Assembly (NCBI GenBank): GCA_039725955.1
Contig: CP091034.1
Span: forward strand, 3,038,001 to 3,102,000
Direction of reading: 5' to 3'
Length of the DNA stretch: 64,000 nucleotides
Origin: Sinorhizobium sp. B11
Lineage (GTDB): Bacteria > Pseudomonadota > Alphaproteobacteria > Rhizobiales > Rhizobiaceae
Shown: positions 1-7,983 of the stretch, piece after piece
How positions within the stretch are numbered: position 1 is the first letter of the stretch
Layout of the letters: the number at the start of each line of letters is the position of its first letter
The notes under the pieces: model-generated
The model's database searches: none
What the model saw: only the letters and a program-made list of their open reading frames with translations
Told to the model about the DNA's origin: nothing
Position numbers and translations under genes: made by a program

Positions 1-41
1 GCAGCGGCAAAAGCATTTAGAATTCAAGCATGTAGAAATGC

Positions 42-71
42 AAACGCCCGGGGTTTCTGTCCCGGGCGTTT
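42..71 (-). terminator. Rho-independent terminator after ftsZ
   Basis: A perfect 11-bp inverted repeat (42-52 with 61-71) encloses an 8-base loop, and the stem arms end in AAA/TTT. It starts 20 bases beyond the ftsZ stop codon. The T tract on the minus strand is short, so termination may be incomplete. Nothing else is seen in bases 1-41. Confidence 0.75.
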
Positions 72-90
72 TCTGTGGAGAAGTGCTTTC

Positions 91-1812
91 TCAGTTCGAC
101 TGGCGGCGCAGGAAGGCCGGGATTTCCAGCTGGTCGTCTTCCTGCATCATGCGGGCCTGCGGAACCGCACGGCCCTGGTCGTCAAGGTTGCCGCGACGCG
201 GTGCGTAGAGGCTTGCTTCCGGCGACAGCGGACGGCGCTGCTGCGAAGAAGCAGCCGGCGCAGAGGTCATTTCCGGAGCGACTTCCTCTTCGCGACGGCC
301 GAGCGAATTGGTGATTCGCTTGAGCAGGCCCATCGGACCGCGCTCTTCCTGGACATGCGCGGCAGCAGGCTGCGTGCGATGATCGATCTCAGCCTGGACG
401 ACCGGCGGGAAGTCCTCGACCTTCGGCATGCGGACCTGCTCGGGAGCCTGGCGAATCACCGGCTCATGGCGAACTGGCTGGTGCATCGGCTGCTGCATGA
501 CCGGCTGCGGAGCCGGCTGATGCATGACGGGAGCCTGCTGCTGGACCGGAGCCTGACGGAGAACCGGGGCTGCTTCCGGCGCAGAAGCGAAGATCTTGCT
601 CTGCGGACGGAAGGTTTCCTGCATCACAGGCTGCTGCACGGGAGCGGCGGCACGCGGGGCCGGGATTTCCAGTTCGCGTTCCATCGCGACTTCAGCCTCG
701 CGGATGGTCTGCGCAATCTGGTCGGCCTTCGGTGCCTGCATTACCGGAGCAGGCTGAATTGCGGCCGGTGCAGGAGCAACGGCCGCGGAGGGGCGGACAA
801 CCGGCTTTGCTGTCGGCTGGAATACGCGGTCGGTGCCCTCGCCCATGGCGCGGTCGATGCCGGTCGCGACGACGGAGACGCGGATGATGCCCTCGAGCGA
901 TTCGTCGAAGGTTGCGCCGAGGATGATGTTGGCGTCCGGATCGACTTCTTCGCGGATGCGGGTCGCAGCTTCGTCGACTTCGAAGAGCGTCAGGTCGCGA
1001 CCGCCGGTGATGGAGATCAGGAGGCCCTGCGCACCCTTCATCGAGGTTTCGTCGAGCAGCGGATTGGCAATTGCCGCTTCGGCGGCCTGCATGGCGCGGC
1101 CCGAACCGGAAGCTTCGCCGGTACCCATCATCGCGCGGCCCATTTCGCGCATGACCGAGCGGACGTCGGCGAAGTCGAGGTTGATGAGACCTTCCTTCAC
1201 CATCAGGTCGGTGATGCAGGCAACGCCCGAGTAGAGAACCTGGTCAGCCATGGCGAAAGCGTCGGCGAAGGTCGTCTTGTCGTTGGCGATGCGGAAGAGG
1301 TTCTGGTTCGGAATGACGATAAGCGTATCGACAGACTTCTGCAGTTCCTGAATACCGGATTCGGCCAGACGCATGCGGCGTCCGCCTTCGAAGTGGAACG
1401 GCTTGGTGACGACGCCGACCGTCAGGATGCCCTTGTTGCGGGCCGCCTGCGCGACGACAGGAGCAGCACCCGTGCCGGTGCCGCCGCCCATGCCGGCTGT
1501 GACGAAGCACATATGCGTGCCGTTCAGGTGGTCGATGATCTCATCGATGCATTCTTCGGCGGCCGCACGACCAACTTCAGGCTGCGAACCGGCGCCGAGG
1601 CCTTCGGTGACGTTGGCGCCGAGCTGGATAATCCGTTCGGCCTTCGTCATGGTCAACGCCTGGGCATCCGTGTTGGCGACGACGAAGTCGACGCCCTGGA
1701 GGCCTGCTGAAATCATGTTGTTGACGGCATTGCCGCCGCCGCCGCCGACGCCGAATACAGTGATGCGCGGCTTCAGCTCAGTGATGTCAGGCTTTTGCAG
1801 CTTGATAGTCAT
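91..1812 (-). CDS. ftsZ: Cell division protein FtsZ (long rhizobial form)
   Basis: Tubulin-like GTPase that polymerises at midcell to form the Z ring. The 573-residue product has the nucleotide-binding GVGGGGGNAVNNM segment at residues 21-33 and the tubulin signature GGGTGTGA at about 109-116. After the globular core (to about residue 320) comes a roughly 200-residue Pro/Gln/Ala-rich linker, then the conserved tail peptide LEIPAFLRRQ that binds FtsA. E. coli FtsZ is 383 residues; the extension is typical of rhizobial FtsZ. The start is the ATG of MTIKLQ, preceded by AAGGA with 9 bases spacing; an upstream in-frame start exists but lacks such a site. It is the last gene of the ddlB-ftsQ-ftsA-ftsZ run, 56 bases after ftsA. 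Confidence 0.97.
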   Translation of the reverse strand: MTIKLQKPDITELKPRITVFGVGGGGGNAVNNMISAGLQGVDFVVANTDAQALTMTKAERIIQLGANVTEGLGAGSQPEVGRAAAEECIDEIIDHLNGTHMCFVTAGMGGGTGTGAAPVVAQAARNKGILTVGVVTKPFHFEGGRRMRLAESGIQELQKSVDTLIVIPNQNLFRIANDKTTFADAFAMADQVLYSGVACITDLMVKEGLINLDFADVRSVMREMGRAMMGTGEASGSGRAMQAAEAAIANPLLDETSMKGAQGLLISITGGRDLTLFEVDEAATRIREEVDPDANIILGATFDESLEGIIRVSVVATGIDRAMGEGTDRVFQPTAKPVVRPSAAVAPAPAAIQPAPVMQAPKADQIAQTIREAEVAMERELEIPAPRAAAPVQQPVMQETFRPQSKIFASAPEAAPVLRQAPVQQQAPVMHQPAPQPVMQQPMHQPVRHEPVIRQAPEQVRMPKVEDFPPVVQAEIDHRTQPAAAHVQEERGPMGLLKRITNSLGRREEEVAPEMTSAPAASSQQRRPLSPEASLYAPRRGNLDDQGRAVPQARMMQEDDQLEIPAFLRRQSN

Positions 1813-1868
1813 GGTACCCGTTCCTTCTCTCTCTGGCCGCATCGCCACGCCGGCCAATTCACTCAATT

Positions 1869-3200
1869 TCAAAAGCTTTCCTTCAGCCACTGGCCCATGC
1901 GGGCGATACGGCTGTTATTACCCCCAAGCGACATGAGCAGATTGCTCTGTGACGCATGTGTCTCCATGTCCGCGACCTGCGGATAGATCATCAGCCCGAC
2001 GGCCGTCGAAAAGGCCGGCCCCTTGGCTGCCGTCGGCAGACCCGAGACACCCATCGGACGGCCGATGCGAACGTTGCGGGCCAGAATGCGCCGCGCCACT
2101 TCGGCAAGGCCGGTCAGCTGGCTGGCTCCGCCCGTCAGCACGACACGCTTGCCGACGATCGGGCTGAAGCCCGAACGCTGGATCCGGTCGCGGATGAGCT
2201 CCATCGTCTCTTCGATGCGCGCCGAAACGATGCGCGAGACGAGAGCCCGCGGCACCTGCGTCGGCTGATCACGATCATCCTCACCGATCGGCGGAATGGA
2301 GATCAGCTCGCGCTCATCGGAAGAATTGGTCAGCGCCGAAGCGTGGACCACCTTCAAACGTTCAGCATCCTCGATCCGTGTGGAAAGGCCGCGTGCGAGG
2401 TCGGTCGTCACATGATGACCGCCGAGGCCGACAGCATCGGTATGGACAAGCTTGCCTTCGGCAAAGACCGAAATCGTCGTCGTGCCGCCGCCCATGTCGA
2501 TGGCCGCACAGCCAAGTTCGACTTCATCGTCGACCAGTGCGGCAAGACCGGATGCATAAGGTGTTGCAACGATTCCTTCCACCGAAAGATGCGCCCTGTT
2601 GACGCTCAGTTCGAGATTTTTGAGCGCAGAGCGCTCCGCCGTCACGACATGCATGTCGACTCCGAGCGCATCGCCGTACATCGCCAGCGGATCGCGGATG
2701 CCACGCTCGCCATCCAGCGAAAAGCCGGTGGCCAGCGAATGCAGCACGGCGCGGTCTTGGCGCAGCGACTGCTGGCAGGCTGCCGAAAGCACCTTCTTCA
2801 GGTCGTTCAGTTCGACTTCCTGGCCGCCGAGATCGATGGTTGCCGTGTAGATGTCGCTGCCGAGACGGCCGGCCGTCAGATTGACGATCAGGCTCTCGAC
2901 GGTCAGGCCCGCCATGCGCTCGGCCGCATCGACAGCGAGACGAATGACGCCTTCAAGCGCGTCGAGATCGGCGATCACGCCGGTCTTGATGCCGCGCGAA
3001 CGCTGATGGCCGATACCGATAATCTCGATATTGTGCGTGCGGCCCGGCAGGATCTGGCTTTCCTCGCGCGGCGTCAGCCGGCCGATCATGCAGACGACCT
3101 TGGTCGAGCCGATATCGAGGACCGAAACGATATGCGACCGCTTCGACGAAAGCGGCTTCAGGCGCGGCAATCCAAAGTGGGATGAACCGAACAAGCTCAT
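1869..3200 (-). CDS. ftsA: Cell division protein FtsA
   Basis: Actin-fold ATPase that anchors FtsZ filaments to the inner membrane and recruits later division proteins. The 443-residue product has the phosphate-1 motif DIGSTKV near residue 29, the inserted SHS2 region (about 100-180), the phosphate-2 segment AAIDMGGGTTTISVF, and the GGASQLTG adenosine motif near residue 355. A C-terminal segment (GQWLKESF) fits the amphipathic membrane-targeting helix of the family. The ATG overlaps the ftsQ stop codon in an ATGA junction, which implies translational coupling. Confidence 0.96.
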   Translation of the reverse strand: MSLFGSSHFGLPRLKPLSSKRSHIVSVLDIGSTKVVCMIGRLTPREESQILPGRTHNIEIIGIGHQRSRGIKTGVIADLDALEGVIRLAVDAAERMAGLTVESLIVNLTAGRLGSDIYTATIDLGGQEVELNDLKKVLSAACQQSLRQDRAVLHSLATGFSLDGERGIRDPLAMYGDALGVDMHVVTAERSALKNLELSVNRAHLSVEGIVATPYASGLAALVDDEVELGCAAIDMGGGTTTISVFAEGKLVHTDAVGLGGHHVTTDLARGLSTRIEDAERLKVVHASALTNSSDERELISIPPIGEDDRDQPTQVPRALVSRIVSARIEETMELIRDRIQRSGFSPIVGKRVVLTGGASQLTGLAEVARRILARNVRIGRPMGVSGLPTAAKGPAFSTAVGLMIYPQVADMETHASQSNLLMSLGGNNSRIARMGQWLKESF

Positions 3201-4129
3201 ATATTCTGCCCCGCCTTCTTCAATTCCTTGGTACGCGTTGCGACCGCCGCCTCCCGGCGCGCTGCCGCCTCCGGTGTCAGCTGGATCGTCGTGCGATCCG
3301 GCAGCCTGAGATCGACTGCGGCGATATCGCGCTCCAGAAGCTGCTGATCCCTGTCGAATTTCGAAAGCGTCGCGAGCGCCTGGTCGATATCATCTTCCGG
3401 CAGCTTGACGACGACGCCATTATCCATGTGCAGGTCCCAGCGACGACCGGAAACCCAAACGAACGCCTTCACGCGAGCTTTGACATCAGGCCACTTGGAG
3501 AACGCGTCCTCGATGGAAGCCGCAGCCGTTTCAGCGTCACGGCCGACGACCAGCGGCAGGGTAGAAAATTTATTGTCACGAAGCGGCGCGATCACGCTGC
3601 CGCTCTTCTCGATCAGCGAAAGCTCCTGGCCGTGTTGCCAGATAGCGTAGGCAGCGCGCTCCGAGAGCTTCACCTCGATCGTCTTCGGATAAACCTTGCG
3701 GACTTCGACATTCTCGACCCAGGGAAGGCGCGCAATCTTCTGGCGCGCAGCATCGACATCGAGCGCGACGAGCGATGTCGCGCCATCGAGGCCGAGAAGC
3801 TGAAGAATCTCGATTTCCGAGGTCTGGTTATTGCCGGAAACCTTCACATCCTCGATGGCAAATCCGACAGCGCTGGTCGTCGCTTGGGCGACCGCTTCCG
3901 TATGGCCGCCAAGCGACATGCCGTAGAGACCAGTCGCAGCCAGAAAGCCGAGCGCGGAAACCGTACCCGTATGGGCCGGAATGTCGATACGGCCACTTCC
4001 GAGACTTACAAGGAAGCGGACGACGCGACGCAGCGGGCGCGGCAGCACGCGGCGGTCATCGGCTTCCACATAGGGAAGCTCGGCATGACGGCTGGGGCGT
4101 CCTATTTTTTTGACCGTCAGCGCAAACAA
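3197..4129 (-). CDS. ftsQ: Cell division protein FtsQ, TTG start preferred
   Basis: Bitopic membrane protein of the divisome that links early cytoplasmic and late periplasmic proteins. After a basic cytoplasmic N-terminus comes one membrane segment (VSALGFLAATGLYGMSLGG), then a POTRA domain beginning at FAIEDVKVSGNNQTSE and the FtsQ beta domain. I prefer the TTG start (MFALTVKK, 310 residues) because GGAGG lies 7 bases upstream. A GTG at 4150 would add seven residues but has no ribosome binding site. It overlaps the end of ddlB by 13 bases and its stop overlaps the ftsA start. Confidence 0.9.
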   Translation of the reverse strand: MFALTVKKIGRPSRHAELPYVEADDRRVLPRPLRRVVRFLVSLGSGRIDIPAHTGTVSALGFLAATGLYGMSLGGHTEAVAQATTSAVGFAIEDVKVSGNNQTSEIEILQLLGLDGATSLVALDVDAARQKIARLPWVENVEVRKVYPKTIEVKLSERAAYAIWQHGQELSLIEKSGSVIAPLRDNKFSTLPLVVGRDAETAAASIEDAFSKWPDVKARVKAFVWVSGRRWDLHMDNGVVVKLPEDDIDQALATLSKFDRDQQLLERDIAAVDLRLPDRTTIQLTPEAAARREAAVATRTKELKKAGQNI

Positions 4130-5043
4130 GACGCGTCCTCCACCATCCACCGGAGAAATGCACCAAAGGAATATCCGGCATGGCCGGCCATTTCGGGCAC
4201 AAGGGAGGTTGGCGTCATGCCTGGCTGGGTATTAACCTCCAGCCAGATGAGCTCGCCGTCTTCGGAGAAACGATCGTCGTAACGAAAGTCGGACCGACTG
4301 ACGCCGCGGCAACCAATTGCTTGATGCGCCCTTAACGCCAATGTTTGTATTTTTTGGTAAATTTTCGGTGAAATTTTAGCCGGCAAGACATGTTTTGAAC
4401 CACCTGCCGCATACTTGGAGTCGTAATCATAGAAATTGTGGCCCTGCGGCACCACCTCGATGACATCCATGGGTTGATCGCCCATGACGCCGCAGGTCAA
4501 TTCGCGACCATGAATATAACGCTCGACGATGACTTCCTCGCCATAGCGCCACTCGGCCGAACCGATGACCTGAGGCGGGCGCGCCTGATCCTCGCCGACG
4601 ATGACGACGCCGAAACTGGAGCCCTCGCGCACCGGCTTGACCACATAGGGCGCCTTCATCGGATGCTCCGACGGGAACGAGAAGCGGTTCAGCACCTGCG
4701 ATTCGGCAACAGGAACACCGGCGGCAGCCGCCACACGCTTTGCCCGGCTCTTGTCCATGGCAAGCGCCGAGGCAAGCACGCCAGAATGCGTATAGGGGAT
4801 CTGCAGATATTCGAGAATGCCCTGTATGGTGCCATCCTCGCCGAACGGCCCATGCAAGGCATTGAAGACAACATCGGGCTTCACGGCAGAGAGCTTCTCG
4901 GAAATGTCGCGCTCGACATCGATGCGCGTCACCTTGAAGCCTTCACCTTCGAGAGCATCGGCGCACGCCTTTCCCGAGGAAAGGCTGACAGGCCTCTCCG
5001 AGGAAAATCCGCCCATCAGGACAGCTACGTGCTCGCGACTCAT
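4117..5043 (-). CDS. ddlB: D-alanine--D-alanine ligase
   Basis: ATP-grasp ligase that makes the D-Ala-D-Ala dipeptide added to UDP-MurNAc-tripeptide by MurF. The 308-residue product shows the N-terminal MGGFSSERPVSL signature, the HGPFGEDGTIQG motif, the flexible-loop segment REGSSFGVV, and the C-terminal metal/ATP site EVNTQPGMTPTSLVPEMA. I chose the ATG of MSREHVAV at 5043; a TTG four codons upstream is possible. It is the first gene of the ddlB-ftsQAZ unit and has 595 bases of upstream sequence containing regulatory-looking motifs. Confidence 0.95.
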   Translation of the reverse strand: MSREHVAVLMGGFSSERPVSLSSGKACADALEGEGFKVTRIDVERDISEKLSAVKPDVVFNALHGPFGEDGTIQGILEYLQIPYTHSGVLASALAMDKSRAKRVAAAAGVPVAESQVLNRFSFPSEHPMKAPYVVKPVREGSSFGVVIVGEDQARPPQVIGSAEWRYGEEVIVERYIHGRELTCGVMGDQPMDVIEVVPQGHNFYDYDSKYAAGGSKHVLPAKISPKIYQKIQTLALRAHQAIGCRGVSRSDFRYDDRFSEDGELIWLEVNTQPGMTPTSLVPEMAGHAGYSFGAFLRWMVEDASCLR

Positions 5044-5148
5044 CAACACCCCCAAAAATAACTTTCACTCTGCCGGACCAAGGCTTGCGCGGAGCTGGTC
5101 TGCGCGGTTCGTGGCCTTTGTCTGACTTGGGTGCATTAGAGCATCATT

Positions 5149-5178
5149 ATGGTTAACGAACCGTTTACTTTCGTTAAC
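5149..5178. promoter_or_regulatory. CtrA-like binding site with inverted repeat
   Basis: Reading plus, TTAA (5153) is followed after 7 bases by TTTAC, one mismatch from the CtrA consensus TTAA-N7-TTAAC. Reading minus, TTAACCAT (5149-5156) matches a CtrA half-site. GTTAACGAA at 5152-5160 and TTCGTTAAC at 5170-5178 form a perfect 9-bp inverted repeat with a 9-base spacer. It lies 106-135 bases upstream of the ddlB start. CtrA controls division genes in several alphaproteobacteria; its binding here is inferred. Confidence 0.45.
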
Positions 5179-5380
5179 TGTTGGCTCCTACCCTCTGCAA
5201 TTTTTTGCCTTCTGCACATTTGCAGGCTTCGCGGCCTCACGTGATACGCAAGCTTGAAAAGCACCGGAAAAACCCATGCCTTCAAGGAGATATGGAGTCG
5301 CGCTCATCCGCACCGGAATAAGGCGAGCGAAGCGGCGAGCCTGTTTGAACCGTCGACTTGCGGGAACGCCGACAAGACAC

Positions 5381-5409
5381 GGCGACGTCATTAATTAATG
5401 CGAGTCGCC
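5381..5409. other. Palindromic hairpin with CATTAATTAATG core
   Basis: The 12-bp perfect palindrome CATTAATTAATG (5389-5400) is flanked by GGCGAC (5381-5386) and GTCGCC (5404-5409), giving a near-symmetric 29-base element. No T tract follows on either strand, so it is more likely an operator than a terminator. Its AT core stands out from the GC-rich surroundings. Confidence 0.4.
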
Positions 5410-5457
5410 GCTCGCGTGCCTGTCCGCACCCGTTGAGGTCAACACAAGAGAAGCAAA

Positions 5458-5622
5458 ATGACCTGGATCGAAACAGATCCGCCTACTGAAAGGGGATGCT
5501 CTGACCGGCGGAGGCAGCGGCGAAAAAATAGTACAATTTCCGTTATATTCTTGCGTCTTTTGGCGTTGCGCGTGATGAAAATTGCGTTAAGACCCGTGGG
5601 GCCTTCCCGAGGCAATCTGTAA
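5458..5622 (+). CDS. Possible small ORF (54 aa), perhaps a remnant
   Basis: An ATG with a purine-rich upstream stretch (AGAGAAGCAAA) opens a 54-codon frame ending 16 bases before the MFS transporter start. Its first residues, MTWIETDPPTE, resemble from memory the N-terminus of AhpD/carboxymuconolactone-decarboxylase-like proteins, but the rest is basic and unlike that family. It may be a leader ORF, a decayed gene end, or chance. Confidence 0.2.
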   Translation: MTWIETDPPTERGCSDRRRQRRKNSTISVIFLRLLALRVMKIALRPVGPSRGNL

Positions 5623-5638
5623 ACTGAATGGAATAATA

Positions 5639-6937
5639 ATGTCTGACGCGGTATCCGTATCGCCGACTCCCGCTTCGAACAGCACGCAAGTCAATTCCCC
5701 GGCTCGTGTTCTGATCGCGAGCCTCATCGGCACCACCATCGAATTCTTTGACTTTTATGTCTATGCAACGGCAGCGGTCATCGTCTTCCCACACCTGTTC
5801 TTCCCGTCGAGCGACCCGACCTCTGCGCTCCTGCAGTCGCTGGTGACCTTCTCGATCGCCTTCTTCGCCCGCCCCTTCGGCGCCGTGGTCTTCGGCCATT
5901 TCGGCGACAAGGTCGGCCGCAAGGCGACACTCGTGGCGGCCCTCATGACCATGGGCCTGTCGACTGTCGTGATCGGTATCCTGCCCGGCTACGATGCGAT
6001 CGGCATCGCCGCGCCGCTGCTGCTTGCGCTGTGCCGCTTTGGCCAGGGCCTTGGCCTCGGCGGCGAATGGGGCGGCGCTGTGCTGCTCGCAACCGAAAAT
6101 GCTCCTCCCGGCAAGCGCAGCTGGTACGCCATGTTCCCGCAGCTCGGCGCGCCGATCGGCTTCATTCTTTCTTCCGGCTTCTTCCTGATCCTGGCGGAAA
6201 CCATGAGCAACGAGGACTTCCTCGCCTATGGCTGGCGCATTCCCTTCATCGCCAGCCTCGCGCTCGTCGCCGTCGGACTTTATGTTCGCCTGAAGATCGC
6301 CGAAACCCCGGAATTCCAGAAGGCTGTCGAAAAACACGAGCGTGTCGCCGTTCCGGTCGCGACCGTCTTCCGCGGTCATCTGCGCAGCCTGATCCTCGGC
6401 ACGTTCATCGCCGTTGCCACTTTCGTCCTCTTCTACCTGATGACGGTCTTCACACTGTCCTGGGGTACCACGAAACTCGGCTACACGCGTGAGCAGTTCC
6501 TGGTCGTCCAGCTCGTCGGCGTCGTCTTCTTCGGCCTGACGATCCCGCTCTCCGGCTGGCTGTCTGACCGCTACTCGCGTCGCATGATCCTGACTCTGAC
6601 GACGATCGCCATCGCCATCTTCGGCTTCTTCTATGCAAGCCTTTTGACGGCTGGCCTGACCGGCGCCTTCCTGTGCTCGATCATCGGCCTCGGCCTGATG
6701 GGCTTCACCTATGGCCCGATCGGTGCGGCCCTTGCCGCCCCCTTCCCGACCATGGTGCGCTACACCGGCGCCTCGATGACCTTCAACCTCGGCGGCATCT
6801 TCGGCGCTTCGCTTGCTCCCTATATCGCCACCTGGCTTGCGACTACCTACAGCCTCAATTACGTCGGCTACTATCTCACCGCCTCGGCTGCGATCTCCCT
6901 GATCTGCATCCTGCTGTCGGGTCGCGAAGAAGTCTGA
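5639..6937 (+). CDS. MFS transporter, metabolite:H+ symporter (MHS) type
   Basis: Twelve-helix inner membrane secondary transporter of 432 residues. The MHS subfamily (ProP, KgtP, ShiA relatives) is indicated by GTTIEFFDFYVYATAAV in helix 1, the loop 2-3 motif GHFGDKVGRK, and GLGLGGEWGGAVLLATE in helix 4. Family members take up carboxylates, betaines or shikimate with protons; the substrate here cannot be told. It lies on the opposite strand to the dcw genes, between ddlB and murB, and ends in a strong terminator. The ribosome binding site is weak (TGGA). Confidence 0.88.
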   Translation: MSDAVSVSPTPASNSTQVNSPARVLIASLIGTTIEFFDFYVYATAAVIVFPHLFFPSSDPTSALLQSLVTFSIAFFARPFGAVVFGHFGDKVGRKATLVAALMTMGLSTVVIGILPGYDAIGIAAPLLLALCRFGQGLGLGGEWGGAVLLATENAPPGKRSWYAMFPQLGAPIGFILSSGFFLILAETMSNEDFLAYGWRIPFIASLALVAVGLYVRLKIAETPEFQKAVEKHERVAVPVATVFRGHLRSLILGTFIAVATFVLFYLMTVFTLSWGTTKLGYTREQFLVVQLVGVVFFGLTIPLSGWLSDRYSRRMILTLTTIAIAIFGFFYASLLTAGLTGAFLCSIIGLGLMGFTYGPIGAALAAPFPTMVRYTGASMTFNLGGIFGASLAPYIATWLATTYSLNYVGYYLTASAAISLICILLSGREEV

Positions 6938-6955
6938 GCTACTGACTGTCTGGAC

Positions 6956-6990
6956 AAAAAGCCGCGACGGTCGCCGTCGCGGCTTTTTTT
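6956..6990 (+). terminator. Strong rho-independent terminator
   Basis: A perfect 10-bp GC-rich stem (6961-6970 with 6974-6983), 3-base loop and seven T residues on the plus strand. The AAAAA at 6956-6960 would let it also act on the minus strand. It separates the MFS gene from the epimerase gene. Confidence 0.9.
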
Positions 6991-7050
6991 ATTGATGCGA
7001 TCGGCAGTTCCGGCTAGCGAGAGCCTCCATCGGCAAACAGGGAGAAGATC

Positions 7051-7980
7051 ATGCGATGCCTCGTCACCGGCGCTGCCGGCTTCGTCGGCGCCCCTCTCGT
7101 CGAGCGTTTGCACAGGGAACGGATTTGGGACGTGACTGCCACGACACGATCCGCAAATTCTGCCTTCCCATTGGATGTCAGGCATGTTCCCGTCGACATC
7201 ACCGAGACGACCGAGTGGACCGCTGCCCTCCAAGGCATCGACGTTATCGTCCATCTCGCCGCCCGCGTTCACATTATGAACGACAAGTCGAGCGATCCAT
7301 TGGCGGATTTTCGCCGCGTCAACACTGCCTCTACCCTCAATCTCGCCGGACAGGCCGCCCGCGCCGGCGTGAAGCGCTTCGTCTTCATCAGCACGATCAA
7401 GGTCAATGGTGAAGAGAACGACCGCCCCTTCCGGCACGACGACCAACCGAAGCCCATCGATCCCTATGGCATTTCGAAAATGGAAAGCGAAATCGGCCTG
7501 CGCGAGATCGCCGCGCTCACCGGCATGGAGGTCGTCATCGTCCGCCCGCCGCTGGTCTACGGCCCCGGTGCACGCGGTAACTTCGCCCTGCTCGTCGGCC
7601 TTGTCCGCAAGAAGCTGCCGCTGCCCTTTGCGTCGCTGAAGAACCGTCGCACACTGGTCGCTGTGCAAAACCTTGTCGATCTGATCATCACCTGCATGCA
7701 GCACCCCGCCGCTGCAGGAGAAACCTTCCTTGCAGGAGATGGGGAGGATCTTTCGACACGAGGATTGATCGAAGGGATCGCCGCAGGGCTTGGCGTAAAG
7801 CCAGCACTCCTTCCCTTCCCGCCGTCGCTGATGCACATGGCAGCGAGGATTACGGGAAAGGAAGCCGTCTTTCAGCGCCTCTGCGGCTCATTGCAAGTCG
7901 ACATATCCCACGCACGCGACGTTCTGGGCTGGTCGCCCGTCGTCACGCCGCGTGAAGGCCTCAAGCTCGCGGTGAAGTGA
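7051..7980 (+). CDS. NAD-dependent epimerase/dehydratase (nucleotide-sugar SDR)
   Basis: Extended short-chain dehydrogenase of 309 residues acting on a nucleotide sugar. It has the N-terminal Rossmann motif TGAAGFVG, HLAARVHIM after strand 4, FISTIKVNGE, and the catalytic YGISK (Tyr-X3-Lys) near residue 142. STIKVNGE and the overall length resemble WbpV/WreQ-type 4-keto-sugar reductases used for UDP-QuiNAc in O-antigen synthesis, but a UDP-glucose 4-epimerase role cannot be excluded. Its stop is only 3 bases from the end of murB, in a tail-to-tail arrangement without a terminator. Confidence 0.8.
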   Translation: MRCLVTGAAGFVGAPLVERLHRERIWDVTATTRSANSAFPLDVRHVPVDITETTEWTAALQGIDVIVHLAARVHIMNDKSSDPLADFRRVNTASTLNLAGQAARAGVKRFVFISTIKVNGEENDRPFRHDDQPKPIDPYGISKMESEIGLREIAALTGMEVVIVRPPLVYGPGARGNFALLVGLVRKKLPLPFASLKNRRTLVAVQNLVDLIITCMQHPAAAGETFLAGDGEDLSTRGLIEGIAAGLGVKPALLPFPPSLMHMAARITGKEAVFQRLCGSLQVDISHARDVLGWSPVVTPREGLKLAVK

Positions 7981-7983
7981 AGC

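Larger units (their letters stand above)
5044..5457. other. Long intergenic region upstream of ddlB
   Basis: This 414-base stretch holds no convincing gene. It contains a CtrA-like site with an inverted repeat (5149-5178), a palindromic hairpin centred at about 5395, and two GANTC (CcrM methylation) sites near 5295 and 5403. It must hold the promoter for ddlB-ftsQAZ on the minus strand. The rest is featureless to me. Confidence 0.6.

Noticed and set aside
355..1710. Long plus-strand frame (451 codons) opposite ftsZ
   Set aside because: It is antisense to a clear FtsZ, has no recognisable motifs and an arginine/histidine-rich composition typical of a high-GC shadow frame.
5188..5391. 67-codon minus-strand frame upstream of ddlB
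   Set aside because: No ribosome binding site and no motif; it begins inside the palindrome at 5389-5400 and covers presumed promoter DNA.
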